A stretch of 64,000 bases of DNA from Agromyces aurantiacus (GTDB taxonomy: Bacteria > Actinomycetota > Actinomycetes > Actinomycetales > Microbacteriaceae): assembly GCF_016907355.1 (NCBI RefSeq), contig NZ_JAFBBW010000001.1, positions 1 through 64,000 on the forward strand. Direction: 5' to 3'. The translations under genes were made by a program, and so were the position numbers. This document shows, piece by piece, positions 23,746 to 32,213 of this stretch (position 1 is the first letter of the stretch; each line of letters starts with the position of its first letter). The notes below the pieces were generated by a model. That model saw only the letters and a program-made list of their open reading frames with translations, made no database searches and was not told the origin of the DNA.

Positions 23746-24612
23746 TCAGGACGGCGGGCGCAGGCCCTCGACCACCGCCGCGCGCGCGAGGCCGTTGGCC
23801 GCGCGCAGCGCGCCGCCCTCGGCGTGGTACTCGAACAGGCCCATTCCCGCGCGGTCGGCGAACGCCACTCCGCCCGTGGAGTACGTGCCCGACGTGAAGA
23901 ACAGCGGCCGCCTCCCGTCGTGCGCGGCCACGCCCGCCAGTTCGCGGATGTGCGCGACGGGCACGGTCGTGCGCTCGCCCAGGTTCTTGACCTGCGCGAT
24001 CCAGTGCGCGCTCACGACGTCGACGCCGCCGTCGCCCGTGAACCGGGTGACCTCGGCGTCGGCCGCCCCGAGGTGGCGCATCCAGTCGGCGACGAGCTGC
24101 TCGGCTCCGCGATGCGAAACACCGTACGGCTGCGGCGCGGGCCGGGGCCACGCGGGTTCGAGCGGGAAGCCGGGTGCGGACCGGCCGGCCCTCAGCGCCT
24201 CGACGAGACCTGCCTCGATCGCGCGGTCGGTCACGGCGCAGGCGAGCCGGGCCGCCCGTTCGTCGTGCACCGCGCGCACCCAGCGCTGCACGGCCGCGAG
24301 CACGCCGGCCGCCCATGCGAGCAGGACCGCGTGGGCCGCGGGGCCCGCGGCGAGCGGCATCGGGAACTCGGGCCGGGTCGACAGCGCGAGCGCCGCGACG
24401 CCGGCCGCCGCCCACGCGGCGGCGTAGACGAGCCACCACCACCAGGTGACCGGACGCCGGAGGCCGGACTCGCCGACGATCCGCGGTGCGGCGAGCCGAG
24501 CCGCGCGCGACAGGGTCTCGCGGGCGGCGGCCTCGGGCAGGCCGAGCGGGACGCGCCCACCGAGCCGCAGGCCCAGATCGGCGGCGGCGCGGTCGAGGGG
24601 CTCGGTCAGCAC
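23746..24612 (-). CDS. Membrane-anchored Mrr-like restriction endonuclease-fold protein
   Basis: 288 residues. Residues 1-50 are soluble, then two transmembrane helices (WWWWLVYAAAWAAAGVAALA and AAHAVLLAWAAGVLAA). The C-terminal 120 residues form a PD-(D/E)xK Mrr domain: GAEQLVADWMRHLG, then FTGDGGVDVVSAHWIAQVKN with catalytic Asp and the QxK motif, then RPLFFTSGTYSTGGVAFADR. Type IV Mrr enzymes cut modified DNA; membrane-tethered relatives are known but poorly studied. No methylase or other defence genes lie near. The GTG start follows TAGTAT by 6 nt. Confidence 0.8.
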   Translation of the reverse strand: MLTEPLDRAAADLGLRLGGRVPLGLPEAAARETLSRAARLAAPRIVGESGLRRPVTWWWWLVYAAAWAAAGVAALALSTRPEFPMPLAAGPAAHAVLLAWAAGVLAAVQRWVRAVHDERAARLACAVTDRAIEAGLVEALRAGRSAPGFPLEPAWPRPAPQPYGVSHRGAEQLVADWMRHLGAADAEVTRFTGDGGVDVVSAHWIAQVKNLGERTTVPVAHIRELAGVAAHDGRRPLFFTSGTYSTGGVAFADRAGMGLFEYHAEGGALRAANGLARAAVVEGLRPPS

Positions 24613-24618
24613 GTTCGC

Positions 24619-24624
24619 ATACTA
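24619..24624 (-). promoter_or_regulatory. -10 box of Mrr-like gene (leaderless)
   Basis: TAGTAT on the minus strand, 6 nt before GTG at 24612. Only 49 bp separate this start codon from the divergent enoyl-CoA hydratase ATG. Confidence 0.6.
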
Positions 24625-24649
24625 GGAACGGCATGCGACATCGGCGGGG

Positions 24650-24655
24650 TAGCAT
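24650..24655 (+). promoter_or_regulatory. -10 box of enoyl-CoA hydratase gene (leaderless)
   Basis: TAGCAT, 6 nt before ATG at 24662. The two divergent -10 boxes are only 25 bp apart, so the -35 regions must overlap and the promoters may exclude each other. Confidence 0.6.
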
Positions 24656-24661
24656 CCGAGG

Positions 24662-25456
24662 ATGCCCGACGACGTGATCCTGTTCGACGTGCGCGACGGA
24701 CTCGCGCACCTCACGCTGAACCGCCCGGCCAGGCTCAACGCGGTCGACCCCGAGGCGATCGCCCGGTGGCAGGAGCTCGCGCACGAGATCGCTGACCGCG
24801 ACGACATCGCGGCGGTGCTGTTCGACGCGAGCGGGCGCGCGTTCTGCGCCGGCGGCGACGTGGTCGCGATGTCGGAGCTCGCGGCGCAGTCCGCCGACCG
24901 TGCACCCGGCGAGACCGTCCGGCGCCTCGCGGATCGCATCCACGACGGGCACCGCACGCTCCGCGAGTGCGCGAAGCCCATCGTCGCGGCGGTGCAGGGT
25001 CCCGTCGCGGGCGGCGGACTCGGGTTCATGCTCGTGGCCGACGTGATCGTGGCATCCGAGCGGGCCACCTTCGCGAGCCGGTACGCCGACATCGGCCTCA
25101 CGCCCGACTGCGGGGTGAGCACCCTGCTGCCCGAGGCCGTCGGCGTGCGCCGCGCGCTGGAGCTCACGCTCACCCCGCGCACCCTGAGTGCTGCCGAGGC
25201 CCTCGAGTGGGGACTCGTCGCCGAGGTCGTCGCGCCCGACGCCCTCGACGGCCGCGCACGCGAGGTCGCCGCGGCGTGGCTCGGCGGCGCGGCGCACGCC
25301 GCCGGGCAGACCAAGCGGCTCATGCACACCGGGCTCGGCCGCCCGTTCCAGGACGCGCTCGACGACGAGGCCCGCACGATCGGCGCCGCGTTCGAGACCG
25401 AGCACGCGCAACGCGCGGTCGCGCGCTTCGCGGCCGCCTCCGCGTCGCGCCGCTGA
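24662..25456 (+). CDS. Enoyl-CoA hydratase/isomerase family protein
   Basis: 264 residues, crotonase fold. The oxyanion-hole segments AFCAGGDVVAM and VQGPVAGGGLGFMLVADVIV are intact. YADIGLTPDCGVSTLLPEAV is the active-site helix; Asp sits where hydratases usually carry the second Glu, nearer PaaG/isomerase-type members. Exact substrate unknown. Leaderless ATG. It is followed after 80 bp by pncC with its own promoter-like element. Confidence 0.88.
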   Translation: MPDDVILFDVRDGLAHLTLNRPARLNAVDPEAIARWQELAHEIADRDDIAAVLFDASGRAFCAGGDVVAMSELAAQSADRAPGETVRRLADRIHDGHRTLRECAKPIVAAVQGPVAGGGLGFMLVADVIVASERATFASRYADIGLTPDCGVSTLLPEAVGVRRALELTLTPRTLSAAEALEWGLVAEVVAPDALDGRAREVAAAWLGGAAHAAGQTKRLMHTGLGRPFQDALDDEARTIGAAFETEHAQRAVARFAAASASRR

Positions 25457-25524
25457 ACCCCCCGGCGGGGATCGGCCGAGGCGCCGTGCCGGCGCAACCC
25501 CGTGACGGCGCGCCATCCGCTCGG

Positions 25525-25530
25525 CAGGAT
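25525..25530 (+). promoter_or_regulatory. Possible -10 box of pncC (leaderless)
   Basis: CAGGAT, 6 nt before ATG at 25537. A GAAGG motif is only 1 nt from the ATG and too close to act as a ribosome site. Confidence 0.4.
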
Positions 25531-25536
25531 GAAGGC

Positions 25537-26007
25537 ATGGCAGCCGACGACGACCTGCACTCCCTCGCCGACGAGATCGGCCGGATGGCGCGAGCCCGCG
25601 GTCTCGCGGTCGCGACGGCCGAGTCGCTGACCTCGGGCGCGATCGCGAGCGGCCTCGGGCGCGGCGAGGGCGCGTCGGAGTGGTTCGCCGGCGGGGTGGT
25701 CGCCTACGCCGAGCGCGTCAAGCGCGACGTGCTCGGCGTGACCGCGACGTCGGTGCTCACCGCGCAGTGCGCCCGGGAGCTCGCGACCGGGGTGGCCCGG
25801 CTGCTCGACGCGGACGTCGCCGTCGCCGTCACGGGCGTCGGCGGCCCCGACGCCGAGGAGGGCCTGCCGCCCGGCACCGTCTACGCCGCCCTGCGCGTGG
25901 GCGACGAGGTGACGGACGCCACGTGGCGGTTCGAGGGCGACCCGTCGTCCGTCGTCGAGCAGACCGTCCGGGCCGCCATCGGCCTCGTGCGCGCCGCGCT
26001 GGGCTGA
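25537..26007 (+). CDS. pncC: CinA-family nicotinamide-nucleotide amidohydrolase (PncC)
   Basis: 156 residues, the stand-alone C-terminal CinA domain. ATAESLTSGAIASGLGRGEG and WFAGGVVAYAERVKRDVLGV carry the conserved active-site Ser/Thr and Lys/Tyr region; VAVTGVGGPDAEEGLPPGTV is the third motif, with VGGPD where AGPGG is more usual. It converts NMN to nicotinate mononucleotide in pyridine nucleotide recycling. A 13-bp hairpin separates it from the convergent pyrimidine-catabolism operon. Confidence 0.87.
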   Translation: MAADDDLHSLADEIGRMARARGLAVATAESLTSGAIASGLGRGEGASEWFAGGVVAYAERVKRDVLGVTATSVLTAQCARELATGVARLLDADVAVAVTGVGGPDAEEGLPPGTVYAALRVGDEVTDATWRFEGDPSSVVEQTVRAAIGLVRAALG

Positions 26008-26052
26008 CTCGGCCCACCGATCGGGGGACGGCGCCGCGCGTGCGGCGGCCGT

Positions 26053-26088
26053 GGCGCCGGAGCGAGCGTAGGCGGTCGCTCCGGCGCC
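26053..26088. terminator. Bidirectional hairpin between pncC and the convergent operon
   Basis: Perfect 13-bp stem (26053-26065 with 26076-26088) and 10-nt loop, placed midway between the two stop codons. Confidence 0.65.
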
Positions 26089-26098
26089 ATCCGCTCAC

Positions 26099-27637
26099 TC
26101 AGTCGTGCTGGGGGAACCCCAGGTTGATGCCGCCGTGGCTCGGGTCGAGCCAGCGCGACGTGATCGCCTTCTCCTGCGTGTAGAAGTCGAAGCCGCGCGG
26201 GCCGTACGCCTTCGCGTGCCCGAACAGCGAGTCCTTCCAGCCGCCGAACGAGTGGTAGCCGACCGGCACCGGGATCGGCACGTTGATGCCGACCATGCCG
26301 ACCGTCACCTCCCGCTGGAAGCGCCGGGCGGCGCCGCCGTCGTTCGTGAAGATCGCCGTGCCGTTGCCGTAGCGGCTGTCGTTGATGATCCGCAGGCCGT
26401 CCTCGTAGCCCTCGACGCGCACGACCGAGAGCACGGGCCCGAAGATCTCGTCGCGGTAGACGGCGGATGACACGGGCACCCGGTCGACGAGCGTCGGTCC
26501 CATCCAGAAGCCCTCGGCCTCGCCGTCGATCGCGTGCTCGCGACCGTCGACGACCACGTCGGCGCCGTCGGTGCGGGCGGTGTCGACGTACCCGGCGACC
26601 TTGTCGCGGTGCTCGCGCGTGATGAGCGGGCCCATGTCGGTGCCGCGCGTGCCGTCGCCCACCGTGAGCTTCGCCATCCGCTCGCGCACCTTGTCGACGA
26701 ACACGTCGGCGACGGAGTCGACCGCGAGCACGACGGAGATGGCCATGCAGCGCTCGCCCGACGAGCCGAACCCGGCGTTCACGGCCGCGTCGGCCGCGAG
26801 GTCGAGGTCGGCGTCGGGCAGCACGAGCATGTGGTTCTTCGCGCCGCCGAGCGCCTGCACGCGCTTGCCGGCCGCCGTGCCGTGCTCGTAGATGTACTTG
26901 GCGATCGGCGTCGAGCCGACGAACGAGATCGCGCGCACGCTGGGGTGCTCGAGCAGCGCGTCGACTGCGACCTTGTCGCCGTGCACGACGTTGAACACGC
27001 CGTCGGGCAGGCCCGCCTCCTGCAGCAGCCGCGCGAGCCACACCGACGCCGACGGGTCCTTCTCCGACGGCTTCAGCACGACCGTGTTGCCGGTCGCGAT
27101 CGCGAGCGGGAAGAACCACAGCGGCACCATGGCCGGGAAGTTGAACGGGCTGATGATGCCCACCACCCCGAGCGGCTGGCGCACGGTGTAGACGTCGATG
27201 CCCGACGAGGCGTTCTCGGAGTACTCGCCCTTGGTGTACTCGGGCATCGCGCAGGCCAGCTCGACGACCTCGAGGCCGCGCGCGATCTCGCCGAGCGCAT
27301 CGGAGGTGACCTTGCCGTGCTCGCTCGTGAGGATCGCGGCGAGCTCCGTCGAGCGTGCGGCGAGCAGCTCGCGGAACCGGAACATCACCTGCTGGCGCTT
27401 GGCGATCGAGGTGTCGCGCCACATCGGGAAGGCGCGTGCGGCGGCCTGCACCGCGGCATCCACGTCGTCCGCGCTCGCGTAGCGAACCTCGCGCTGCACG
27501 ACGCCGCGAGCGGGGTCGTAGACGGGTCCGGTGCGGTCGGATGCGCCGGCGGCGGGGGCGCCGTCGATCCAGTGGTCGAGCACCTCGGCAGCGGGCGCGT
27601 CGCTCCGCGCCGCCTGGTCGGTGGTCGTGTCGGTCAT
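26099..27637 (-). CDS. mmsA: CoA-acylating (methyl)malonate-semialdehyde dehydrogenase
   Basis: 512 residues. The catalytic-Cys motif is FGSSGERCMAISVVLAV, the CoA-dependent MMSDH/IolA signature, and VGIISPFNFPAMVPLWFFPL and LPDADLDLAADAAVNAGFGS also fit. It turns malonate semialdehyde, or methylmalonate semialdehyde, into acetyl-CoA or propionyl-CoA with CO2 and NADH. As the last gene of the operon, after an omega-amino-acid aminotransferase, its likely substrate is malonate semialdehyde from beta-alanine. The ATG has GAGAGGA upstream. Confidence 0.92.
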   Translation of the reverse strand: MTDTTTDQAARSDAPAAEVLDHWIDGAPAAGASDRTGPVYDPARGVVQREVRYASADDVDAAVQAAARAFPMWRDTSIAKRQQVMFRFRELLAARSTELAAILTSEHGKVTSDALGEIARGLEVVELACAMPEYTKGEYSENASSGIDVYTVRQPLGVVGIISPFNFPAMVPLWFFPLAIATGNTVVLKPSEKDPSASVWLARLLQEAGLPDGVFNVVHGDKVAVDALLEHPSVRAISFVGSTPIAKYIYEHGTAAGKRVQALGGAKNHMLVLPDADLDLAADAAVNAGFGSSGERCMAISVVLAVDSVADVFVDKVRERMAKLTVGDGTRGTDMGPLITREHRDKVAGYVDTARTDGADVVVDGREHAIDGEAEGFWMGPTLVDRVPVSSAVYRDEIFGPVLSVVRVEGYEDGLRIINDSRYGNGTAIFTNDGGAARRFQREVTVGMVGINVPIPVPVGYHSFGGWKDSLFGHAKAYGPRGFDFYTQEKAITSRWLDPSHGGINLGFPQHD

Positions 27638-27705
27638 GGTCTCGTTCCTCTCGGTCGAGTGTCCGGGTCTTCGCAGGGTGGGTCGACGGATGCCGCGGCG
27701 CCAGA

Positions 27706-27723
27706 CGGATGCCGCGGCATCCG
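27706..27723. repeat. Perfect 18-bp palindrome after the aminotransferase stop
   Basis: CGGATGCCGCGGCATCCG just past the stop at 27726, preceded by a partial copy about 18 bp further downstream. It has no loop, so it is a poor hairpin; it could weaken read-through into mmsA or bind a protein. Confidence 0.4.
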
Positions 27724-27725
27724 CC

Positions 27726-29045
27726 TCAGACGGCGACGGTGGCGAGCACCTCGTCGTAGATCTCGGCCGCCTGGGCGACCTCGTCGGCGGTCACCACGCA
27801 CGGCGGCACCACGTGGATGCGGTTGTCGGCCGTGAAGGGCAGCAGCCCGCGCTCGACGAGCGCGCCCTTGATGCGCCCCATCTCGGCCGCGGGCAGGGGC
27901 TCGCGCGTCTCGGGGTCGGCGACGAGGTCGAGCGCCCAGAACACGCCCTCGCCGCGCACCTCGCCGATGACGCGGTGCTTCTCGGCGAGCTCGGTGAGGG
28001 CCGGCGCGATCGCCTCGGCGCCGACCTCGCGCGCGTGGTCGACGATGCCCTCGGACTCCATCGCGTCGATCGTCGCGACGATCGACGCCATCGCGAGCGG
28101 ATGGCCCGAGTAGGTCAGGCCGCCGGGGAACACGCGCTCGTCGAAGTCGGCCGCGATCTCGTCGCTGATGATCACGCCGCCCGCGGGCACGTAGCCCGAG
28201 TTCACGCCCTTCGCGAACGTGATGAGGTCGGGCGTCACGTCGTAGCCGTCGAACGCGAACCAGCGCCCGGTGCGGCCGAAGCCGGCCATGACCTCGTCGA
28301 GGATCAGCACGATGCCGTGCCGGTCGCACAGCTCGCGCACGCCCGCGAGGTACCCGGGCGGCGGGACGATCACGCCCGCGGTGCCCGGCACGGTCTCGAG
28401 CAGGATCGCCGCGATCGAGGCCGGACCCTCCGACTCGATCACGCGGCGCAGGTGCTGCAGCGCGCGCTCGGTCTCCTGCTCGGGGGTCTCCGACCAGAAC
28501 TCGCTCCGGTACGGGAACGGCCCGAAGAAGTGCACGTGCCCGCGCGCGAAGCGGTTCGGGATGCGACGCCAGTCGCCCGTCGCGACGATCGCGGCGCCCG
28601 TGTTGCCGTGGTACGAGCGGTACGTCGACAGCACGGTGTCGCGGCCGGTGTGCAGGCGCGCCATCCGGATCGCGTTCTCGTTCGCGTCGGCCCCGCCGTT
28701 GGTGAAGAACACCTTGTTGTGCGCGCTCGGGGCGCGCGCGACGATGCGCTTGGCGGCCTCGCCGCGCGCGAGGTTCACGGCCGACGGCGCCACGGTCGCG
28801 AGCAGTTCGGCCTGTTCCCGGATCGCGGCGATCACCGCCGGATGCTGGTGGCCGATGTTGACGTTCACGAGCTGGCTCGAGAAGTCGAGGTACTCGTTGC
28901 CGGCGTGATCCCACACGCGGGTGCCGCGGCCGCTCGCGATCACGAGCTGCGGCGGCTGCCCTTGGGCCGACCACGAGTGGAAGACGTGCTCCGCGTCCAG
29001 GTCGCGCGCGAGCGCGTCGAGGTCGGCGGTGAGGTTCTCGGTCAT
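27726..29045 (-). CDS. Class III aminotransferase, probable beta-alanine:pyruvate transaminase
   Basis: 439 residues. PLP site motifs: GIVLILDEVMAGFGRTGRWF and DLITFAKGVNSGYVPAGGVI, with the Schiff-base Lys in FAKGVNS. Substrate loop YRSYHGNTGAAIVATGDWRR is typical of omega-amino-acid transaminases. In this operon, between the ABC importer and malonate-semialdehyde dehydrogenase, the expected reaction is beta-alanine to malonate semialdehyde. A 4-aminobutyrate or taurine role is possible on sequence alone. AAAGG precedes the ATG. A REP-like element lies between it and the upstream lipoprotein gene. Confidence 0.88.
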   Translation of the reverse strand: MTENLTADLDALARDLDAEHVFHSWSAQGQPPQLVIASGRGTRVWDHAGNEYLDFSSQLVNVNIGHQHPAVIAAIREQAELLATVAPSAVNLARGEAAKRIVARAPSAHNKVFFTNGGADANENAIRMARLHTGRDTVLSTYRSYHGNTGAAIVATGDWRRIPNRFARGHVHFFGPFPYRSEFWSETPEQETERALQHLRRVIESEGPASIAAILLETVPGTAGVIVPPPGYLAGVRELCDRHGIVLILDEVMAGFGRTGRWFAFDGYDVTPDLITFAKGVNSGYVPAGGVIISDEIAADFDERVFPGGLTYSGHPLAMASIVATIDAMESEGIVDHAREVGAEAIAPALTELAEKHRVIGEVRGEGVFWALDLVADPETREPLPAAEMGRIKGALVERGLLPFTADNRIHVVPPCVVTADEVAQAAEIYDEVLATVAV

Positions 29046-29082
29046 CAGCGTCGTCGCCTTTCTTCAATGGTGCACCCGACCC

Positions 29083-29163
29083 CGGTGATCGAGTAGGGCC
29101 GCCGGGCCCGTATCGAGATCCCTCGAGGTCTCGATAGGGCGCTGCGCGCCTACTCGACCACCG
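29083..29163. repeat. REP/BIME-like nested palindromic element
   Basis: Two inverted copies of a unit of about 33 bp, TGRTCGAGTAGG followed by a GC hairpin and TATCGAGA. The outer arms are 29083-29097 and 29149-29163 (one mismatch in 15), the inner arms TATCGAGA 29111-29118 and TCTCGATA 29129-29136. The TCGAGTAG...TATCGAGA words resemble dispersed extragenic repeats seen in Micrococcales. It lies between the lipoprotein stop and the aminotransferase start and could stabilise or end the upstream part of the mRNA. Confidence 0.75.
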
Positions 29164-29173
29164 GCACGGGCTG

Positions 29174-30319
29174 CTAGTTGCCGCCCTCGTTGAGGGTGAC
29201 CTCGATGGGCTCGTAGCCCTCGCCCATCACGTCGACCCCGTCTGCCTTGAGGTTGTCCAGGGCCTCGTCGACGTACTCGTTGGAGTAGGCCGTGTCCGGC
29301 GGGTCGGTCGTGATGACCTGCGCGCCGTCCTGGTTCTTCGTCATGAGGGCCATCTCGACGGTCGAGTTCCACTGGTCCTCGTTGATGTGGCCGATGCCGC
29401 TCGTGGACGGCCAGATCAGCTTGTTGATCTCGTTGGCCATCCACAGCTGGTGGCTCGTGCCGAGCGTCGAGCCGGCCTCGGTGACCGCGTCGGCAGCGGC
29501 CTGCGGGTCGTCGCGCTGGTCGATCCATCCGAGGATGGCGCCCTGGATGAGCTTGACCGCGGTCTCGCGGTACTGCTCGTCATCGGCGAGCCGATCGGTG
29601 TTCGCCCAGATCGCGTCCTGCAGCATGGCGGTGCCGACCTCGTTCCAGTCGATGACCGAGAAGTCCTCGGGCTGGTAGAGCTCGCCGGTCTCCGGGTTCA
29701 CGGCCTCGAGCAGCTGCGCGTACTCGTTGTACGTCATCGCCTGCGCGGCGTCGATCTCCTTGTTGAGCAGCGCGTTCATGTCGAAGTTCTGCTGCACGAT
29801 CGTGTAGTCCTTCGCGCCGGCCTCGGTGAGGCCCGCGAAGAGCTCCCACTCGTTGCCGAAGCCCCAGCTGCCGATCTGCTTGCCAGAGAGGTCCTCGGGG
29901 CCCTCGATGCCGCTGTCGGCCCACGCGACCTGCAGGGTCGCCGACCGCTCGAAGATCTGGGCGATGTTCGTGATGTTCGCGCCGGCCTCGATCGACGCGA
30001 GCGCCTTCGGCACCCACGCGATGGCGAAGTCGACGTCGCCCGCCGCGAGCACGTCCTGCGGCACGATGTCGACCGCGCCGGGGATGATCTCGACGTCGAG
30101 GCCGAGGTCCTCCCAGTACCCGTTGGCCTTGGCGAGGTAGTACCCGCCGAACTGCGCCTGCGTGAGCCACTGCAGCTGCAGGGTGACGGGCGTGAGCTCG
30201 CCGTCCCCGCCGCCGTCGGAGGCGTCGCCGCCGGTGTCGCCCCCGCTGGAGCAGCCGGCCAGCACGAGCGCGGTCGCGGCGGCTGCGGCCGCGAACGCTG
30301 CGATCCTGTTGCGCTTCAT
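29174..30319 (-). CDS. ABC transporter substrate-binding lipoprotein, NMT1/THI5-like
   Basis: 381 residues. The signal peptide ends in the lipobox LAGC (MKRNRIAAFAAAAAATALVL then AGCSSGG), then a Gly/Asp linker. The mature part begins VTLQLQWLTQAQFGGYYLAK, the NMT1/THI5-like fold that binds pyrimidine-like or nitrogenous ligands, and continues GLDVEIIPGAVDIVPQDVLA. The ATG at 30319 fits AGAGGA with a 6-nt gap better than the ATG at 30325, which abuts it. In this operon the cargo is probably a pyrimidine, dihydropyrimidine or hydantoin. Confidence 0.88.
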   Translation of the reverse strand: MKRNRIAAFAAAAAATALVLAGCSSGGDTGGDASDGGGDGELTPVTLQLQWLTQAQFGGYYLAKANGYWEDLGLDVEIIPGAVDIVPQDVLAAGDVDFAIAWVPKALASIEAGANITNIAQIFERSATLQVAWADSGIEGPEDLSGKQIGSWGFGNEWELFAGLTEAGAKDYTIVQQNFDMNALLNKEIDAAQAMTYNEYAQLLEAVNPETGELYQPEDFSVIDWNEVGTAMLQDAIWANTDRLADDEQYRETAVKLIQGAILGWIDQRDDPQAAADAVTEAGSTLGTSHQLWMANEINKLIWPSTSGIGHINEDQWNSTVEMALMTKNQDGAQVITTDPPDTAYSNEYVDEALDNLKADGVDVMGEGYEPIEVTLNEGGN

Positions 30320-30417
30320 CTGCATTCCTCTCTTGGTGGTGGTGCCGTGGTGCATCCGACCGGCGGTGCCGGTGGCGGTGGCGCCGGTCGTCGTCGTCCG
30401 GCGGGTCAGGGTTCGGG

Positions 30418-31290
30418 TCATCGGTGGCGGGAGGCGATCCTCTCGATCAGGCTGGTGAGGGCGAAGAAGACGAGGCCGAGCAGGATGGCGCCGATCACGA
30501 AGGCCCACGCGCGGGCGTAGGCGCTGGATGCCGCAGCCGTCGTGATCGCCGAGCCGAGGCCCTCGCGGGGTCCGCCGAAGTACTCGGCGACGAGCGCCGA
30601 GATCACGGCGAGCGACGAGGCGATGCGCAGGCCCGTGAAGAAGTGCGGCAGCGCCGACGGGATCGTGACGAAGACCGTCTGCTGACGCGAGGATGCGGCG
30701 TAGGCGCGCATGAGGTCGCGGTGCACCGGCCGCACCTGGCGCAGCCCGCGCAGCGTGTTGAGGAACACGGGCACGAAGGCGGCGAGCGACGCGATCATGA
30801 TGCGAGCGACCTCGGACGTGGAGCCGAACATCGTGTAGAGCACGGGCGCGAGCGCCACGATCGGCACGACCGCGACCGCCGCGACGACCGGGGCGAGCAT
30901 GCCGTCGATCGAGCGCACCGACGAGGCGAGGATCGCGAGCACCACGCCCAGCACGGCGCCGATCGCGAGCCCGATGAGCGCGTTGACGCCGGTGACGAGC
31001 GTCGCGGCAAGCACCTGGGGCGCGTACTGCACGAGCTGCGCCCAGATCGCCGACGGGCTCGCGAGCACGAAGGGCGGGATGCCGGCGGCGACCACGATCA
31101 GCTCGACCAGGAGCACGAGCACGATGAACAGCGCGACGGGCGGCACGACCAGGGCGACGAATCGGCGGAACGCGCCCGCGGGTCGCGGCGCACGCGTCCC
31201 GCGCGTCTCGAGGCCCGTCACGGCGAGCTCGGGGTCCCGGGACGGCGCGGGAGGCGCCTGGTCGACCCGCACCGGCGGAGCGTCGGTCAT
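30418..31290 (-). CDS. ABC transporter permease (SsuC/ThiX-like), subunit 1
   Basis: 290 residues, about six transmembrane helices. The EAA loop is the stretch MRAYAASSRQQTVFVTIPSA LPHFFTGLRIA near residue 190-220. It overlaps the ATPase gene by ATGA. A second, different permease lies on the other side of the ATPase, so the importer probably uses a heterodimer, unlike most NMT1-type systems with a single permease gene. Confidence 0.9.
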   Translation of the reverse strand: MTDAPPVRVDQAPPAPSRDPELAVTGLETRGTRAPRPAGAFRRFVALVVPPVALFIVLVLLVELIVVAAGIPPFVLASPSAIWAQLVQYAPQVLAATLVTGVNALIGLAIGAVLGVVLAILASSVRSIDGMLAPVVAAVAVVPIVALAPVLYTMFGSTSEVARIMIASLAAFVPVFLNTLRGLRQVRPVHRDLMRAYAASSRQQTVFVTIPSALPHFFTGLRIASSLAVISALVAEYFGGPREGLGSAITTAAASSAYARAWAFVIGAILLGLVFFALTSLIERIASRHR

Positions 31291-32213
31291 CGCACGTCCA
31301 CCCCCCGAGCGCTGCCGGTCGCCGGCGCGGAGGCCGGCCCGTGCAGCGCCTCGCGCACCGCGGTCACGCCGGCGAAGAAGGCCGCGTCCTCGCGGAGGTC
31401 CTCGCCGCGCTCGGCTGCGTCGCCGAGCCGCACGTCGACCTCGTCGGTGATGCGACCCGGCCGCGGCGACATGACGACGACCCGATCGGAGAGGTAGACG
31501 GCCTCGGGAATCGAGTGCGTGACGAAGACCACGGCCGCGCCGGTCTCGGCGCGGATCCGCAGCAGCTCGGTCTGCATGCGCTCGCGGGTCATCTCGTCGA
31601 GCGCGCCGAACGGCTCGTCCATGAGCAGCAGCCGCGGCTGCTCGGCGAGCGACCGGGCGATCGCGACGCGCTGCTGCATGCCTCCCGAGAGCTGGTCGGG
31701 GTAGTGCGTCGCGAAGTCGGTCAGGCCGACGAGCTCGACGAGCTCGGCGACCCGGGCGCGGCGCTCGGCCGCCCCGATGCCGTGCAGTTGGAGGGGCAGC
31801 TCGATGTTCGCCGAGACCGTGCGCCACGGCAGGAGCCCCGCCTGCTGGAACGCGATGCCGTAGGACTGGTCGATCCGGGCCTGCTTGGCGGTCTTGCCGA
31901 ACACCCGGATCTCGCCCGAGGTGGGCGTATCGAGGTCGGCGATCAGGCGCAGCAGGGTCGACTTGCCGCACCCGGAGGGGCCGATCAGCGAGACGAACTC
32001 GCCCGCGTGCACGACCAGGTCGATGCCCGTGAGCGCCGTCACCGTGGCGCCCTTCGCGCCGGGGAACACGCGCTCGACGCCGCGCACGACGACGGCCTCG
32101 GACGCCGAGGACGCGGCGGATGCGCCGGACGCGGCCGGCACGGGCGTGCTGGACGAGGCCGGCGTGGGCTCGGGCGCCGAGGCGGCTGTGCTCGCGGATG
32201 ACGGGCTGCTCAT
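31287..32213 (-). CDS. ABC transporter ATP-binding protein (SsuB/TauB-like)
   Basis: 308 residues. Walker [11 protein letters not shown]-loop [13 protein letters not shown], signature [15 protein letters not shown], Walker [14 protein letters not shown] and switch His in [13 protein letters not shown] are all intact. An unusual 40-residue Ser/Ala/Pro-rich N-terminal tail precedes the domain. The gene sits between the two permease genes with ATGA overlaps on both sides. Confidence 0.93.
   Translation of the reverse strand: MSSPSSASTAASAPEPTPASSSTPVPAASGASAASSASEAVVVRGVERVFPGAKGATVTALTGIDLVVHAGEFVSLIGPSGCGKSTLLRLIADLDTPTSGEIRVFGKTAKQARIDQSYGIAFQQAGLLPWRTVSANIELPLQLHGIGAAERRARVAELVELVGLTDFATHYPDQLSGGMQQRVAIARSLAEQPRLLLMDEPFGALDEMTRERMQTELLRIRAETGAAVVFVTHSIPEAVYLSDRVVVMSPRPGRITDEVDVRLGDAAERGEDLREDAAFFAGVTAVREALHGPASAPATGSARGVDVR

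Noticed and set aside
27706-27723. Rho-independent terminator at the 18-bp palindrome
   Set aside because: A loop-less palindrome folds poorly and there is no T-tract; kept only as a palindrome.
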